DNA of 64,000 bases from Photobacterium marinum (GCF_000331515.1 NZ_AMZO01000003.1:115359-179358); one strand, 5' to 3'. Positions 9,803 to 18,394 are shown, counted from the first letter of the stretch. Program-made: numbers and translations. Notes: generated by a model from the sequence alone, not told the origin.

Positions 9803-10635
9803 TCGGGATATTTCCTTTCAAGACAAAACATTAAACTCGGTGATACTGTCACGCCCTGAACAAGTTGCATCTCTGACCCATTCGGCACTGCCGCTGAAAA
9901 CGCTATTTGTCGCCCCTTGCCTGAACTTGCGGTATCAGCTTTAACAGCACACTTCAAAAACATCATTTCCTTCCAAAAGTGAGGCCAGGAGTGGGTAACA
10001 GAATGAAGAAGAGAAGAAATCGTACGGGCTTTTTGTTGCGGCCAGTGTGCGGCATTGAGAATCGGGGAGTGGGAGTTATCAGTCATTTCGCTGGTTCGAT
10101 GTTTTCTGCCGAGCTTTTCCCCGAGCTTTTTCTGGAACAGCGAGCGAAATGACCTTGAAGACGCATGAATAACTGGGTTGGGGTTCGCAGGATGAAGTCT
10201 TCCATGCGCCATCAGCCATTCATAATCATCCCCCAGCAAGTTCTGAAACGCATCAAGATCAGCGCGGTTGATAATGAGGGAAATAGCGCCGAGGTGATAC
10301 CAGGCGCACCACAGGGTCAACACATCTTCCAGTACAACCCAGGGCAATAAGCTCCAAAAATATGGCAGGTCATCTCCAGGAGCTTGATGAGCGTCAGGCG
10401 AACTCTCAGGCAGACGAGCATCAAGTTGAGGCAGGTCTTCCATTAACCGACAGGACTCCAACAGTCCCTGATTCAGCCATGATTGCTGCCTTGCTGAGTA
10501 GTTTTGCCAATTTAATTCACCAAGCCCGGCGTCATCCAATAGCCTGGAGACCTGCCTGGGGGGAATAACCTGACTGAAATGCAGTACGTGTTTCAGCGAA
10601 AGTGTCTGCTTGCTGTCACTGGGTTTGAGTAACAC
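9769..10635 (-). CDS. sctK: Type III secretion sorting-platform protein SctK (YscK family)
   Basis: SctK is the adaptor of the cytosolic sorting platform that joins the SctD ring to SctQ and SctL. It has little sequence conservation; the call rests on its place between sctJ and sctL, its length (288 aa, slightly above YscK), its lack of membrane segments and the Trp/Leu-rich helical N-terminal part. GTG at 10635 is used as start because GGAGG lies nine bases upstream and no ATG is near. It overlaps sctJ by 20 bases and sctL by 34. Confidence 0.82.
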   Translation of the reverse strand: MLLKPSDSKQTLSLKHVLHFSQVIPPRQVSRLLDDAGLGELNWQNYSARQQSWLNQGLLESCRLMEDLPQLDARLPESSPDAHQAPGDDLPYFWSLLPWVVLEDVLTLWCAWYHLGAISLIINRADLDAFQNLLGDDYEWLMAHGRLHPANPNPVIHASSRSFRSLFQKKLGEKLGRKHRTSEMTDNSHSPILNAAHWPQQKARTISSLLHSVTHSWPHFWKEMMFLKCAVKADTASSGKGRQIAFSAAVPNGSEMQLVQGVTVSPSLMFCLERKYPEWFEWLKQSLQ

Positions 10636-11470
10636 GCTCTAACGCCTCCAGTTCCTGCTTATCCTGCCGCCTCTTCTGCCACCAAAGCCCACCGGTAAGC
10701 GAAAGCGCTAACAAACACAGCACGGCAATAATGCCGTACAACATCCACGGCGGTGATGCTGCAGCCTCAATATTCAAGGGAGCCAGCACCTGAGATGGTG
10801 CAGAAGCGGCGACCATCACCACCTGAACATCGTCATACTTGAGGCCTTCGATACTGCTCTGAACCAGACTTTTGATCTGCGGGATCAACTGATTCACATC
10901 GGTATTCTGAGCATGCTTAATAAAGACCGCTGCCGAGGATGGCTGTGTTTTCTGTCCCCTTTCAGTTTCGGGCATCACCAAATGTACCCTCGCGCTGATC
11001 ACACCATCAATCTGGTTGAGTGTTTCAGCTAGTGCCTGAGAAAGGGCGTAGACGAAACGGGCTTTTTCCTGAGTCGGTGTAGCCACCAGACCATCCTGAG
11101 GAAACAGGTCTTCCACAGTGGCAAACTGCTGACGGGGAAAACCTTTTTGTTTTAACAGCTCAACCGCATAAGCAAACTGTGACTTCTCTACCCTGAGGCT
11201 GATAGTGCCGGTGCTTGCCCCCATTTTTTCAGCATCCACCCCGTTATTAAGCAACAATGCCAGCATCTGATTCGCATCAGATTCAGATAAGTTGGAATAG
11301 AGGTTTTCCTTACAGCCAGTCAGGCACAAGAATACAGATAGCAGCAATACCTGGCCGGTCTTAATCTTGAAAAGCTTGTTCAGAGAATGCAGGAAGCGAC
11401 AGAATTCAAATCCGGACAAGTTCTCAAAATAAAACGGGCGAAATAAACGAGAAAAAACAAACATCATCAT
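10616..11470 (-). CDS. sctJ: Type III secretion inner MS-ring lipoprotein SctJ
   Basis: SctJ forms the inner-membrane ring with SctD. Seen: a lipobox LCLTGC with Cys53, followed by the family-typical KENLYSNLSESDANQMLALLL; two ring-building domains joined by VEDLFPQDGLVATPTQEKARF; the conserved VSARVHLVMPE segment; and a C-terminal TM (about 240-262) with a basic end. Length 284 aa against about 245 for YscJ. The excess is an unusual 40-residue extension before the signal segment; the only starts are the ATG triplets at 11470, overlapping the sctI stop. Translational coupling is likely. Confidence 0.95.
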   Translation of the reverse strand: MMMFVFSRLFRPFYFENLSGFEFCRFLHSLNKLFKIKTGQVLLLSVFLCLTGCKENLYSNLSESDANQMLALLLNNGVDAEKMGASTGTISLRVEKSQFAYAVELLKQKGFPRQQFATVEDLFPQDGLVATPTQEKARFVYALSQALAETLNQIDGVISARVHLVMPETERGQKTQPSSAAVFIKHAQNTDVNQLIPQIKSLVQSSIEGLKYDDVQVVMVAASAPSQVLAPLNIEAAASPPWMLYGIIAVLCLLALSLTGGLWWQKRRQDKQELEALERVTQTQ

Positions 11471-11802
11471 TGGCTCTTAAGCAAGGTATCAACATTCTGA
11501 CTCGACTTACTCACCGAGCGGGCAAGGGTTTCTTCCACCAGTACCAGGCGGGAAAGATCCATTTGCACCTGGATCAGATCCTGAAGTGACATTTCCGGAT
11601 TATCATTAAGACGGGCCTGAATCTGCTCCGCCTGAGCATCCAGATCCGTTCTGATATTTTGGATCCCTTCAACCATCGCCTCTCCCATCGGCTGAGTACT
11701 TTGTTCCAGCTGATGTGTAAACAACTGCTCCAGGTTGACGCTGGAAACACTCTGCTGCGGCAGAACAAATGACGACTGGATCGGTCCTATAGCATCAACC
11801 AT
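11467..11802 (-). CDS. sctI: Type III secretion inner rod protein SctI
   Basis: SctI forms the short inner rod connecting the export gate to the needle. The 111-aa protein is helical, with the C-terminal pattern of the family (LVLVEETLARSVSKSSQNVDTLLKSQ split as LARSVSKSSQNVDTLLKSQ at the end), and lies between sctG and sctJ as in Yersinia. ATG 11802 overlaps the sctG stop and is preceded by AGGGAGA. No sctH (YscH/YopR) gene is present between sctG and sctI, where it would be in Yersinia. Confidence 0.88.
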   Translation of the reverse strand: MVDAIGPIQSSFVLPQQSVSSVNLEQLFTHQLEQSTQPMGEAMVEGIQNIRTDLDAQAEQIQARLNDNPEMSLQDLIQVQMDLSRLVLVEETLARSVSKSSQNVDTLLKSQ

Positions 11803-12178
11803 GGTTTATCTCCCTGGAAAGTTGTTCGCCAAGCGGTATAAGGCTTTCCGGTATCACCTGGCCGGAATTGAGTAATGTCGTCCCTGCCGCAAAGTTCTCA
11901 CCATTCAATAGCTGAGCAAGCGCTATAAACACCTGCCCCTCGTTACAATCTTGTTGAGCCAGTAAAGTCACCGCCTGCCGGTGTTCATTTACCTGGCACA
12001 GACACAGTGCACGAATGATCGTGGCAACGTTACGCTGGTAGCTTTTTTGCTTCGGGTCATTCGGCACAAGTTCACAGTCGTCGTCCTCGTTCTCAAAGAT
12101 CGGAGCAAGCAGGCATTCCGCATCGGCAAACCTTGCCTGACCGCCGAGATACAAAGCCAAATCCGCCAGTCCGCGCAC
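11795..12178 (-). CDS. sctG: Needle chaperone SctG (YscG-like, TPR fold)
   Basis: YscG-type proteins bind the needle subunit together with SctE and keep it monomeric in the cytosol. About 127 aa from a GTG at 12178 that overlaps the needle stop codon (TAGTG). The sequence has the helical TPR-like pattern GLADLALYLGGQARFADAE, then VATIIRALCLCQVNEHRQA and VFIALAQLLNGENFAAG. YscG is about 115 aa. Anomaly: this frame is also open upstream without a stop all the way into sctE, so a read-through product of 289 aa starting at 12664 is formally possible (see findings). Confidence 0.8.
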   Translation of the reverse strand: MRGLADLALYLGGQARFADAECLLAPIFENEDDDCELVPNDPKQKSYQRNVATIIRALCLCQVNEHRQAVTLLAQQDCNEGQVFIALAQLLNGENFAAGTTLLNSGQVIPESLIPLGEQLSREINHG

Positions 12179-12393
12179 TACATCTTCTGAATAATGCCCT
12201 GTAACGCATCCCTGACGGATTTGATCGTGGCACTTTGCAGCCCCATCACCATAGACCACTCGCTCACCAGTTTCTGGAACTGCAATAAATCCTCTGGCCG
12301 GCGCGGGTCCATTTCGGTCGAAAAGCGGGTCAGCTCCGCATCCTTGGCTTCCATAACTTTGCCAAGCCCCTGATTGATGGTGTCGAAATTCAT
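12178..12393 (-). CDS. sctF: Type III secretion needle subunit SctF
   Basis: The needle protein polymerises into the hollow external needle. The 71-aa product has the family hallmarks: a helix-loop-helix with a central Pro turn (STEMDPRRPEDLLQFQKLVSEW) and a C-terminal helix ending in SATIKSVRDALQGIIQKM. ATG 12393 is taken; AAGGAATGA lies upstream, and an earlier GTG (12399) would add two residues. The family is about 71-87 aa. The gene is embedded in another open frame that joins sctE and sctG, but the clear needle signature and gene order leave no doubt which frame is coding here. Confidence 0.92.
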   Translation of the reverse strand: MNFDTINQGLGKVMEAKDAELTRFSTEMDPRRPEDLLQFQKLVSEWSMVMGLQSATIKSVRDALQGIIQKM

Positions 12394-12399
12394 TATCAC

Positions 12400-12664
12400 T
12401 CATTCCTTGTCTTGCGCTTTTTTGTCTTGAATCGCTTGGTACTAATAAATCTTGCCCGGCGATAACTTGTTTGTTGCCTTGGACTTGTTCAGACGCCCCT
12501 TGCTTCAATAAAGTGTCAACAGCAAGAGACAACGCCTGATGCCAGCGAGTCATCTGTGCAAATTTTGCAGGAGGCAAAGGACGGGATAACTGGCTTTCGG
12601 CGTAAACCAATGCTTGTTCAAACCGGGAAAAGTGCTGCATAACAGCAGAAATATCTGACAACAT
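12400..12664 (-). CDS. sctE: Needle co-chaperone SctE (YscE-like), frame disturbed near its end
   Basis: SctE pairs with SctG to chaperone the needle subunit. The first 82 codons (LSDISAVMQHFSRFEQALV...) form a small helical protein in the expected position after sctD; ATG 12664 directly follows the sctD stop and AGGAGGT. At a run of six A on the coding strand (12423-12418) the frame fails to stop and continues through sctF into sctG. With one A fewer the reading would be ...QKAQDKE then TGA at 12402-12400, just ahead of the needle start, giving 87 aa. The other shift also stops at once (TGA at 12398). Either the tract is a slippage site or an extra base is present. Confidence 0.65.
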
Positions 12665-13858
12665 TTAACCTCCTGTCGGTAACCACCACTGCTTGCCCTG
12701 ACGGGCAATGGCGATCCCTTCTGCTGTAATTTCCCGAATGACATAACCGTCACCGATAACGGCATTGGTCAGGTATTTCTGACCGTCCGACATCACCACA
12801 TAAGGCGTCCGGCTTAAACTGACTGCCCGTATCGACGGCAGTTTACTGTCCGGCAATAAAAACGCCTGATAAGTAACAGGTAACTGCTTGCCAAACAGAT
12901 CAGAAGCTTGCTTTAACATGACTGAAAGACGTGTCTTCCCCTCATCATCCAGCTTACCGGTCAGGTATATGTGGCCGTCAGTTTCAGCAACCATAAGCCG
13001 ATTAAGGCGATGCTTTGAAAGCCCCTGTTGCAGCCAGCTGATCAGTTCTGAAATTCGAACCGTCTGCCACTCAATCCGGCGCAGGCCGGGAACATCAGCA
13101 AGCAAAGACTCACTTAATAACTTGTTGTCAAAACTGTCTTTCAATACCCCGCGGATATGCCCTACTCCATGGGTATCAACCTCGACATCCAGTCGGGCCA
13201 AGCCGTGCTCATCAAGCCAGGTCATGACAGCACCAAGTACGCTGTCTGTCCGGTAAACCCGCCACTCAATCGGCTGTCCGGATTCTGTCAGCGATTCCTG
13301 CAGTTCCTGTAAACTCGGTTTATCTTTGACATAGCCGGATAAGACCCAGCGATCATTCAACGGCTTGAGTTCTACCGTGTCATACTCAAGTCCTACCAAC
13401 AGCTGTTCCGCCGTCGGACGCTTAGTGCGGGAATACTTAGAAGACATCACCAAGGATGCCGACAAGCTGCCCATTACCAATACGCCGGACAGTGCCAGCC
13501 CCAACCACGGAACACGCCGCTGTCGGATTGTCGGCACACTCAAAACCGGCCAAAGCTCTTCCGCCGGGCCAATCGCAAATGCCACACCGCAAACCTGAAT
13601 CACCTGATAAGGCTTAATTCGTGCCAGACTCGCTTTCTGTCGTTTGCCATCCAGATACCAGGGTTGATCTACCAGCAGTCTCATCACCTGGTTTTCATCT
13701 GTCAGTGTCAACTGGCACACCACTGGCGCAAAACCGCAATCAGACAGCACACAGTCAGCCTGACTGCGGTCAGCCCCCAGTAAAATACCGGTCTGTTCAG
13801 TTGTCATCTCAGCACCGGAATGACTGCCGGAGAGTATTTTCAGTTTCCATATCGTCAT
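12665..13858 (-). CDS. sctD: Type III secretion outer MS-ring protein SctD
   Basis: SctD is the single-pass inner-membrane ring protein that bridges the cytosolic platform, SctJ and the secretin. In 397 aa: an N-terminal FHA-like cytosolic domain (about 1-115, with GILLGADRSQADCVLSDCG), one TM near 125-148 (VPWLGLALSGVLVMGSLSASLV) and a periplasmic part of BON/ring-building repeats (QELQESLTESGQPIEWRVY and others). ATG 13858 is used: it lies one base after the sctC stop with CAGGTAA upstream. An upstream start giving 20 more residues would overlap sctC and has no site. Confidence 0.92.
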   Translation of the reverse strand: MTIWKLKILSGSHSGAEMTTEQTGILLGADRSQADCVLSDCGFAPVVCQLTLTDENQVMRLLVDQPWYLDGKRQKASLARIKPYQVIQVCGVAFAIGPAEELWPVLSVPTIRQRRVPWLGLALSGVLVMGSLSASLVMSSKYSRTKRPTAEQLLVGLEYDTVELKPLNDRWVLSGYVKDKPSLQELQESLTESGQPIEWRVYRTDSVLGAVMTWLDEHGLARLDVEVDTHGVGHIRGVLKDSFDNKLLSESLLADVPGLRRIEWQTVRISELISWLQQGLSKHRLNRLMVAETDGHIYLTGKLDDEGKTRLSVMLKQASDLFGKQLPVTYQAFLLPDSKLPSIRAVSLSRTPYVVMSDGQKYLTNAVIGDGYVIREITAEGIAIARQGKQWWLPTGG

Positions 13859-13859
13859 G

Positions 13860-15518
13860 TCAGTTACCTGCCAATTTACGCTGGCCAGACAGAGTGAATG
13901 CGCGCTGCAATGCATCAATTTCGGCGATATAAGTCATCGCTCTTCTGCTTTGAAGGTGCATGTCAGCAAGCTCGGTCTCGGGAACCAGAGCAAGTTCAGG
14001 ATATTGCTGTCTGGCCTCAGCCATATTGTTTAAGCCAGGAGCCAGGACTTTCGGGCGGATCAGGAACAATCGCACCATACGGCTGGTCATATTCTTCTCT
14101 TTACTGAACAGCGCACCGATTACAGGCATATCCCCCAGAATCGGAACCTTGTCTGTTCCCTTGGTTTGTGAATCAACAAAATAGCCGCCAATCAACAAGC
14201 TTTCGCCTTTTCGCACCATGGCTTCGGTTTTGATAAAGCTGGATTTAACTGTCGGCAGATCATCTACCCGCTCTTCGGTGGTTTTTCCGTCGGTGATCTG
14301 AATATCAAGCTTCACCACTTCGCCGCTGCGATCCGGAATCACCCTTGGTGTCACAGTCAATCGTGTTCCGGCAGTAAGCGGCACCAGCTGTGCGTCTTCT
14401 TTCGCCGTCACACGGGCATAAAAGGTTTCACTGTTATCCAGCACAGCTTCGGTATTCTCCTGAGTCAGCAACGACGGACGGGAAAGCAATTGCGCCCTAT
14501 TCTCGCTTTCAAGTGCTTTAATCCGAAACAAAAGCGAGGAGATATTGGAACCAAGAATGGTGGAAATATTCAGTCCGTCACCCAGCACGCCGCTGATCAC
14601 CCCATCCTGAACATTAACGTTCCCGAAAGAGCCGTTAATGCCCCAATCGATACCAAACTCCTCCAACGCATCTTCTTTGATATCGATGATGGTGACGCCG
14701 ATTTCCACCTGCTTCAGCGCCCGATCCATGGCCCGGATCATCCTGATATACCTATCGATATTGGCTTGAGTATCCCGCAGCAACACCGCATTACGGCTGG
14801 CGTCAGCTTCAATCCGCCCCACTGCATCCTGTGCGTCATAGCCCATCAGTTTTCTCAGTGTGGTCGCCACGCCAGGCACCGCCTTTCCGTCCCCCACTTG
14901 GCGATCATCAGCCCAGGCGAAATAGAGCGGAACCACAAACGTTTTCATCTCTTCTGCTTGTTTCACCTTCGCCTGCTCATCCAGACCGATAGCAACCTGC
15001 TGTGCAATATCAACAAAACGGGGAGGGCCGGACACCAGCAGTAAGCCTTTATCCTGCAAAGCACGCCAGCCAAAACGGTTCAGATCGAGGCCGATTTGAT
15101 CCATCCCTTTTTTCAGCACCATCGGCGACAAGCGCTTAAGGCTCAGCACCTGAGTCTGCATTTCGCTCCCGCAGTTGAAATAGACTGTATTGCCATAGCG
15201 AAACCAGATAAATCCGTAAGCGGCCTGAAGCTGACTCAAAAAATGGTTCGCCGTTTTTGCGGAAACCTGACCATTAAACTTGTCCGTAATACACTCACTG
15301 ATCACGGCTGACAGGCCATAATTTGCAGCAAAGCCTTTCAGGACATCAGCCAGTGGCTCGTTCTGACCAAGATGCTGATATCCGCCTCTCGGGAGTGGCT
15401 GAGCACGCACAGAACTGGCTGATGCCAAATAAAACACGCAAGTGGCCAACAAAATCAGCAAAACCGTACATAAGCGGCGCAGCACATAGGGCAATACATC
15501 AAACAAGCTCTGTAACAT
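13860..15518 (-). CDS. sctC: Type III secretion outer-membrane secretin SctC
   Basis: The secretin forms the outer-membrane channel for the needle. The 552-aa protein has a signal peptide (LCTVLLILLATCVFYLASA...VRA), N0/N1 domains (PLADVLKGFAANYGLSAVIS and LLLVSGPPRFVDIAQQ), and the C-terminal secretin barrel with VDDLPTVKSSFIKTEAMVR, GESLLIGGY and VPILGDMPVIGALFS. ATG 15518 overlaps the sctB stop (TGATG). No dedicated pilotin gene (SctG/YscW type) is visible in the window. Length and motifs are typical of YscC/PscC. Confidence 0.95.
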   Translation of the reverse strand: MLQSLFDVLPYVLRRLCTVLLILLATCVFYLASASSVRAQPLPRGGYQHLGQNEPLADVLKGFAANYGLSAVISECITDKFNGQVSAKTANHFLSQLQAAYGFIWFRYGNTVYFNCGSEMQTQVLSLKRLSPMVLKKGMDQIGLDLNRFGWRALQDKGLLLVSGPPRFVDIAQQVAIGLDEQAKVKQAEEMKTFVVPLYFAWADDRQVGDGKAVPGVATTLRKLMGYDAQDAVGRIEADASRNAVLLRDTQANIDRYIRMIRAMDRALKQVEIGVTIIDIKEDALEEFGIDWGINGSFGNVNVQDGVISGVLGDGLNISTILGSNISSLLFRIKALESENRAQLLSRPSLLTQENTEAVLDNSETFYARVTAKEDAQLVPLTAGTRLTVTPRVIPDRSGEVVKLDIQITDGKTTEERVDDLPTVKSSFIKTEAMVRKGESLLIGGYFVDSQTKGTDKVPILGDMPVIGALFSKEKNMTSRMVRLFLIRPKVLAPGLNNMAEARQQYPELALVPETELADMHLQSRRAMTYIAEIDALQRAFTLSGQRKLAGN

Positions 15519-16009
15519 CAAACAAACACCATATGACTGCGCAATACTGATTCAGCTAACAGCGGCCGAATTTCCGAGGAACCCGCTGATAATTGCAGTT
15601 GTGCCCGCATAACCTCAGCAGCCCAGACAACTTGTTCAATAGCCAATTCAAGATCCCACTCACCACCTGCATCTGAGAACAGGCGGCGTAACAGCACAAG
15701 CTGATTATTTTCGGCAACTAATTCAACCTGAGTCTGATGTGCAACCAGTGCCATTTTTTGCAGGATGCCAAGCATTATCTGATTTAGCTGCTCCGGATGC
15801 TTTTGCAGTGGCGATAACGTAACGACAGGAACCACTACTTTTGCCTCATCTGAAAAAACTTGTACCAATACGTTGTCGACCAGCAATACCTCGACATCAT
15901 CAAGGGACTGAGTCGCAACCTGATACTTTGCAGAGAAGTTTTTAAGCTGTGCTGCCAACGTCATCACTATTGATTCCACACCTGATTTATCGGGTAACCA
16001 TTGCAACAT
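15518..16009 (-). CDS. sctB: Type III chaperone-like protein SctB (YscB-like)
   Basis: First gene of the operon. YscB, with SycN, is the chaperone of the gatekeeper YopN. The protein has a class-I chaperone pattern (VEVLLVDNVLVQVF; QVELVAENNQLVLLRRLF; C-terminal ELAIEQVVWAAEVMRAQLQL) and lies immediately before the secretin, as yscB does. Start uncertain: ATG 16009 gives 163 aa, but an internal ATG at 15964 would give 148 aa, closer to the YscB length; neither has a strong ribosome site. The partner gatekeeper is not in the window. Confidence 0.72.
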   Translation of the reverse strand: MLQWLPDKSGVESIVMTLAAQLKNFSAKYQVATQSLDDVEVLLVDNVLVQVFSDEAKVVVPVVTLSPLQKHPEQLNQIMLGILQKMALVAHQTQVELVAENNQLVLLRRLFSDAGGEWDLELAIEQVVWAAEVMRAQLQLSAGSSEIRPLLAESVLRSHMVFV

Positions 16010-16174
16010 TACGCAGCAGGCAAATCCTCAAAAAAGGCTCAAATAAGTTGGAATCATGTTTTGCCAACAGTTCAAAATTATTTACCAAGCAATTGATATA
16101 TTAAGGTTTTTAACTTTGAGGCAATTTTGATGGCTTGAGAAAACTCAAACAGAGGAATGAGGTTATTCAGAAGT
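16010..16174 (-). promoter_or_regulatory. Probable promoter region of the type III operon
   Basis: AT-rich, gene-free stretch between a terminator (16175-16213) and sctB, the only place for the promoter of sctB-L and its cargo genes. Ysc-type systems are usually driven by the AraC-family activator ExsA; A-rich tracts are present, but I cannot point to a convincing ExsA box. No regulator gene of that type lies nearby. Confidence 0.45.
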
Positions 16175-16213
16175 AAAAAAAGCGACCGACAGTAGCTCAC
16201 TGAAGGTCGCTTT
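16175..16213 (-). terminator. Intrinsic terminator after the 479-aa gene
   Basis: Stem AAAGCGACC (16179-16187) / GGTCGCTTT (16205-16213), with a further CAGT/ACTG pairing inside the loop, followed on the minus strand by seven T (A-run at 16175-16181). It separates the second effector/chaperone unit from the main type III operon. Confidence 0.85.
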
Positions 16214-16284
16214 GTGCCAGAGGAACCGATGTCCCTGACAATCCGAAATGTTTTGTCACGAACAGCTTCCGTATTGTCTCAAAA

Positions 16285-17724
16285 CTACGGGCGCATCCAT
16301 CCCTCAGAGAGGTAAAGCATGCGAAGGTAACTCGGTACACCATCAGCCTTCACAGCTTCGAATTGTTGGTTCAGCTCTTCGCCCCGACCAGGGAATTTTG
16401 GTGATTCCCCGGTATTTACACCGTGGATCACTTTACCTAGCACACCATCCATGTCGTTCATTAATGACAATAGTGCTTTATCCGAAGCTTTGCCTGTTTT
16501 TTCACCAAAAACTAAATCTTCAGATGTTGAGGAACCCAGCATGGTCTTCAGAACCATACGGTTAAGCTCCAGTTCTTTGTCCTGATCTTTCGGCTGGAAA
16601 CCGGCTTCACCTTCGGTCATCACCTTATCTTCAGCAGGGCCGAGATAGCGAAGTAACGCTCTGACGACGTTGACATCCGTGAAATCAAACGATTTTTCTT
16701 TATCGTTATGAGTGGCTTCCATATGAGGCAGGATACCAATTTCGATGCGCTTGTAGCTGTCATCCTTATTTGCCGCCTCAGGAGCCACATAATTCACAGC
16801 CGTTTTGGCGCCTTTAAGGCCTAACGAATAAGCCTGCTTGGCCGCCATATTGCCAACAGTATTGGTCACCGTGGCATCAACCGCGCTGTTGACGATCGGC
16901 TTGATCCCCACTTTACCTGCCGGGCCCATGTTAATGGCACCAAGCGGCATGAAAATGAAATCCACCGCAGTCGAGAACATGGCTTTACGCGCCTGTTTTT
17001 CATGACCTTCATAAAGCACATCTGTCAGGTTATGAGCAAATGAGTTGCGGGTTTCATCGTTTTCAGCCAGTTCACCAATGCGACCGGCAAACAGCTCTTT
17101 GTCACATTCATTATTGGCGGTCACACACTTGTCAGCGATACTGACGAAATTGCCGATAACAGGTACGTACTTCACCGCTTTCAATGCGGTTTTACCGACT
17201 TTCCCCTCTCGGGTATCGTTCAGCACATCTGTTGCTGGTTTAACAACATGCTCTTTACCCAGCTTCTTCACTTTGCCGTCAAAGCAGCCCGGCTTGTAGT
17301 CTTCAAGCAAGGCAATCATCCGTGGATCTTTACCGGCTGTTTTGAAGCAATCCTGCAGACATTTATAAGAGTCAGGCGAAATTTTCAGTTGCTGAAGCAC
17401 CTGCTTAACTTCCTGAACATTGCGACGGGTGATCGGCTCACCTTTGCGCAAATTATATTCCAGCGGACTGAAAGCATCGCGACCATCTGTTGAGTGCTCA
17501 CGAACCAACGCATCTTTGAACGCCTGTCCGGTGATTTTGTTTTCTTGTTTTAGCTGATCAGCCTTGCTGCTGGAAACCAGACTGTGAATATCATCAATTT
17601 TCGAATCTGCCTTTACGACCGTACCGTCTTTCGCTAGCAAGCGCGTTTCGGAGTCTTTGGCATACTTCATAAAGTCCTGTAGCGGGACCTGTGCCGACGC
17701 ATTGCCTACTGATGAAGGATTCAT
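16285..17724 (-). CDS. Second candidate type III secreted protein (479 aa), function unknown
   Basis: Lies 9 bases after a class-I chaperone gene, the usual chaperone/effector pairing, and is read toward the type III operon. ATG 17724 is preceded by AGGAGAC. No Sec signal; the N-terminus (MNPSSVGNASAQVPLQDF) is Ser/Ala-rich. The body is basic and mixed helical, with a Cys-rich part (CLQDCFK, GCFDG, CVTANNECDKE, about residues 115-210) and two moderately hydrophobic, Gly-rich stretches (VKYVPVIGNFVSI and VDFIFMPLGAINMGPAG, about 185-270) that could insert in a membrane. No catalytic motif was recognised. A terminator follows, so chaperone and this gene form their own transcript. Confidence 0.65.
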   Translation of the reverse strand: MNPSSVGNASAQVPLQDFMKYAKDSETRLLAKDGTVVKADSKIDDIHSLVSSSKADQLKQENKITGQAFKDALVREHSTDGRDAFSPLEYNLRKGEPITRRNVQEVKQVLQQLKISPDSYKCLQDCFKTAGKDPRMIALLEDYKPGCFDGKVKKLGKEHVVKPATDVLNDTREGKVGKTALKAVKYVPVIGNFVSIADKCVTANNECDKELFAGRIGELAENDETRNSFAHNLTDVLYEGHEKQARKAMFSTAVDFIFMPLGAINMGPAGKVGIKPIVNSAVDATVTNTVGNMAAKQAYSLGLKGAKTAVNYVAPEAANKDDSYKRIEIGILPHMEATHNDKEKSFDFTDVNVVRALLRYLGPAEDKVMTEGEAGFQPKDQDKELELNRMVLKTMLGSSTSEDLVFGEKTGKASDKALLSLMNDMDGVLGKVIHGVNTGESPKFPGRGEELNQQFEAVKADGVPSYLRMLYLSEGWMRP

Positions 17725-17733
17725 AACCGTCTC

Positions 17734-18177
17734 CTACACCATCGTGGCCGTAAATGTCGGTTGAGCCTGTTGGCTTTCCACCGATTTGAAACCATCGGCA
17801 ATCACTTTTCGCCAGTGTTCAACCACTTCAACCGCAGCTTCGATGATGGCCGCGAAGCCTTCATACTGAACTGCAACCAGGGCATCCTGACGGCTTGCGA
17901 TCAACATATCGGTTTCCGGAGCCAGTGAAATAGTAAAGCCCTTCGTACCCAGCCAGAAATAGTTAGCTGACAAAATCTGCTTAAGCTGCTCTGCCGTTGT
18001 TTCTTCCGATAATGTCGCGATTTGAGAAAAGATAACCAGGTTTCCGTTGTGTTCCTGCAGGTGCAGACGAACTGTATCCTGATTGATTGCCAGAGTGACA
18101 ATACCTTCCTCATTCGGCTCGATCAGATCGATACCATAGTCCTGGCAAAACTCTGCCATCAATACTTTCAATTCCAT
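17734..18177 (-). CDS. Class-I type III secretion chaperone (CesT-like)
   Basis: 147 aa, acidic, with the CesT layout: helix (MELKVLMAEFCQDYGID), strand pairs (EGIVTLAINQDTVRLHLQEH; LVIFSQIATL), the conserved LKQILSANYFWLGTKGFTISL segment and a C-terminal helix. ATG 18177 follows CAGGAGATG. Its likely client is the adjoining 479-aa protein. Together they form an effector unit separated from the main operon by a terminator. Confidence 0.85.
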   Translation of the reverse strand: MELKVLMAEFCQDYGIDLIEPNEEGIVTLAINQDTVRLHLQEHNGNLVIFSQIATLSEETTAEQLKQILSANYFWLGTKGFTISLAPETDMLIASRQDALVAVQYEGFAAIIEAAVEVVEHWRKVIADGFKSVESQQAQPTFTATMV

Positions 18178-18350
18178 CTAACATCTCCTGTTAAGTCAGA
18201 TGGTCAGGGTATTTAATCAAGCACAGTAAATAAGGATAAAATCAGGAAATAAAACTGAATAATCAAAGAGTCAGCCACCAAACACATCACAAGTTTTTTG
18301 AGCTTTTTTTGAGGCTGTTTGGGGGAATAAAAAATGAGGATTGATATAAG

Positions 18351-18379
18351 AAAAAGGCGACCTGATGGCCGCCCTTATA
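18351..18379 (-). terminator. Terminator after the PuuB-like gene
   Basis: On the minus strand the 5' arm AAGGGCGGCC (revcomp of 18368-18377) pairs with GGTCGCCTT (one bulge, one G-T), loop ATCA, and is followed by TTTTT (18351-18355). It directly follows the oxidoreductase stop codon. Confidence 0.75.
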
Positions 18380-18394
18380 TAACAAAGGAAAATA

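Noticed and set aside
16010..16174. An ExsA box upstream of sctB
   Set aside because: A-rich tracts exist, but no arrangement convincing enough to call; a motif scan would be needed.
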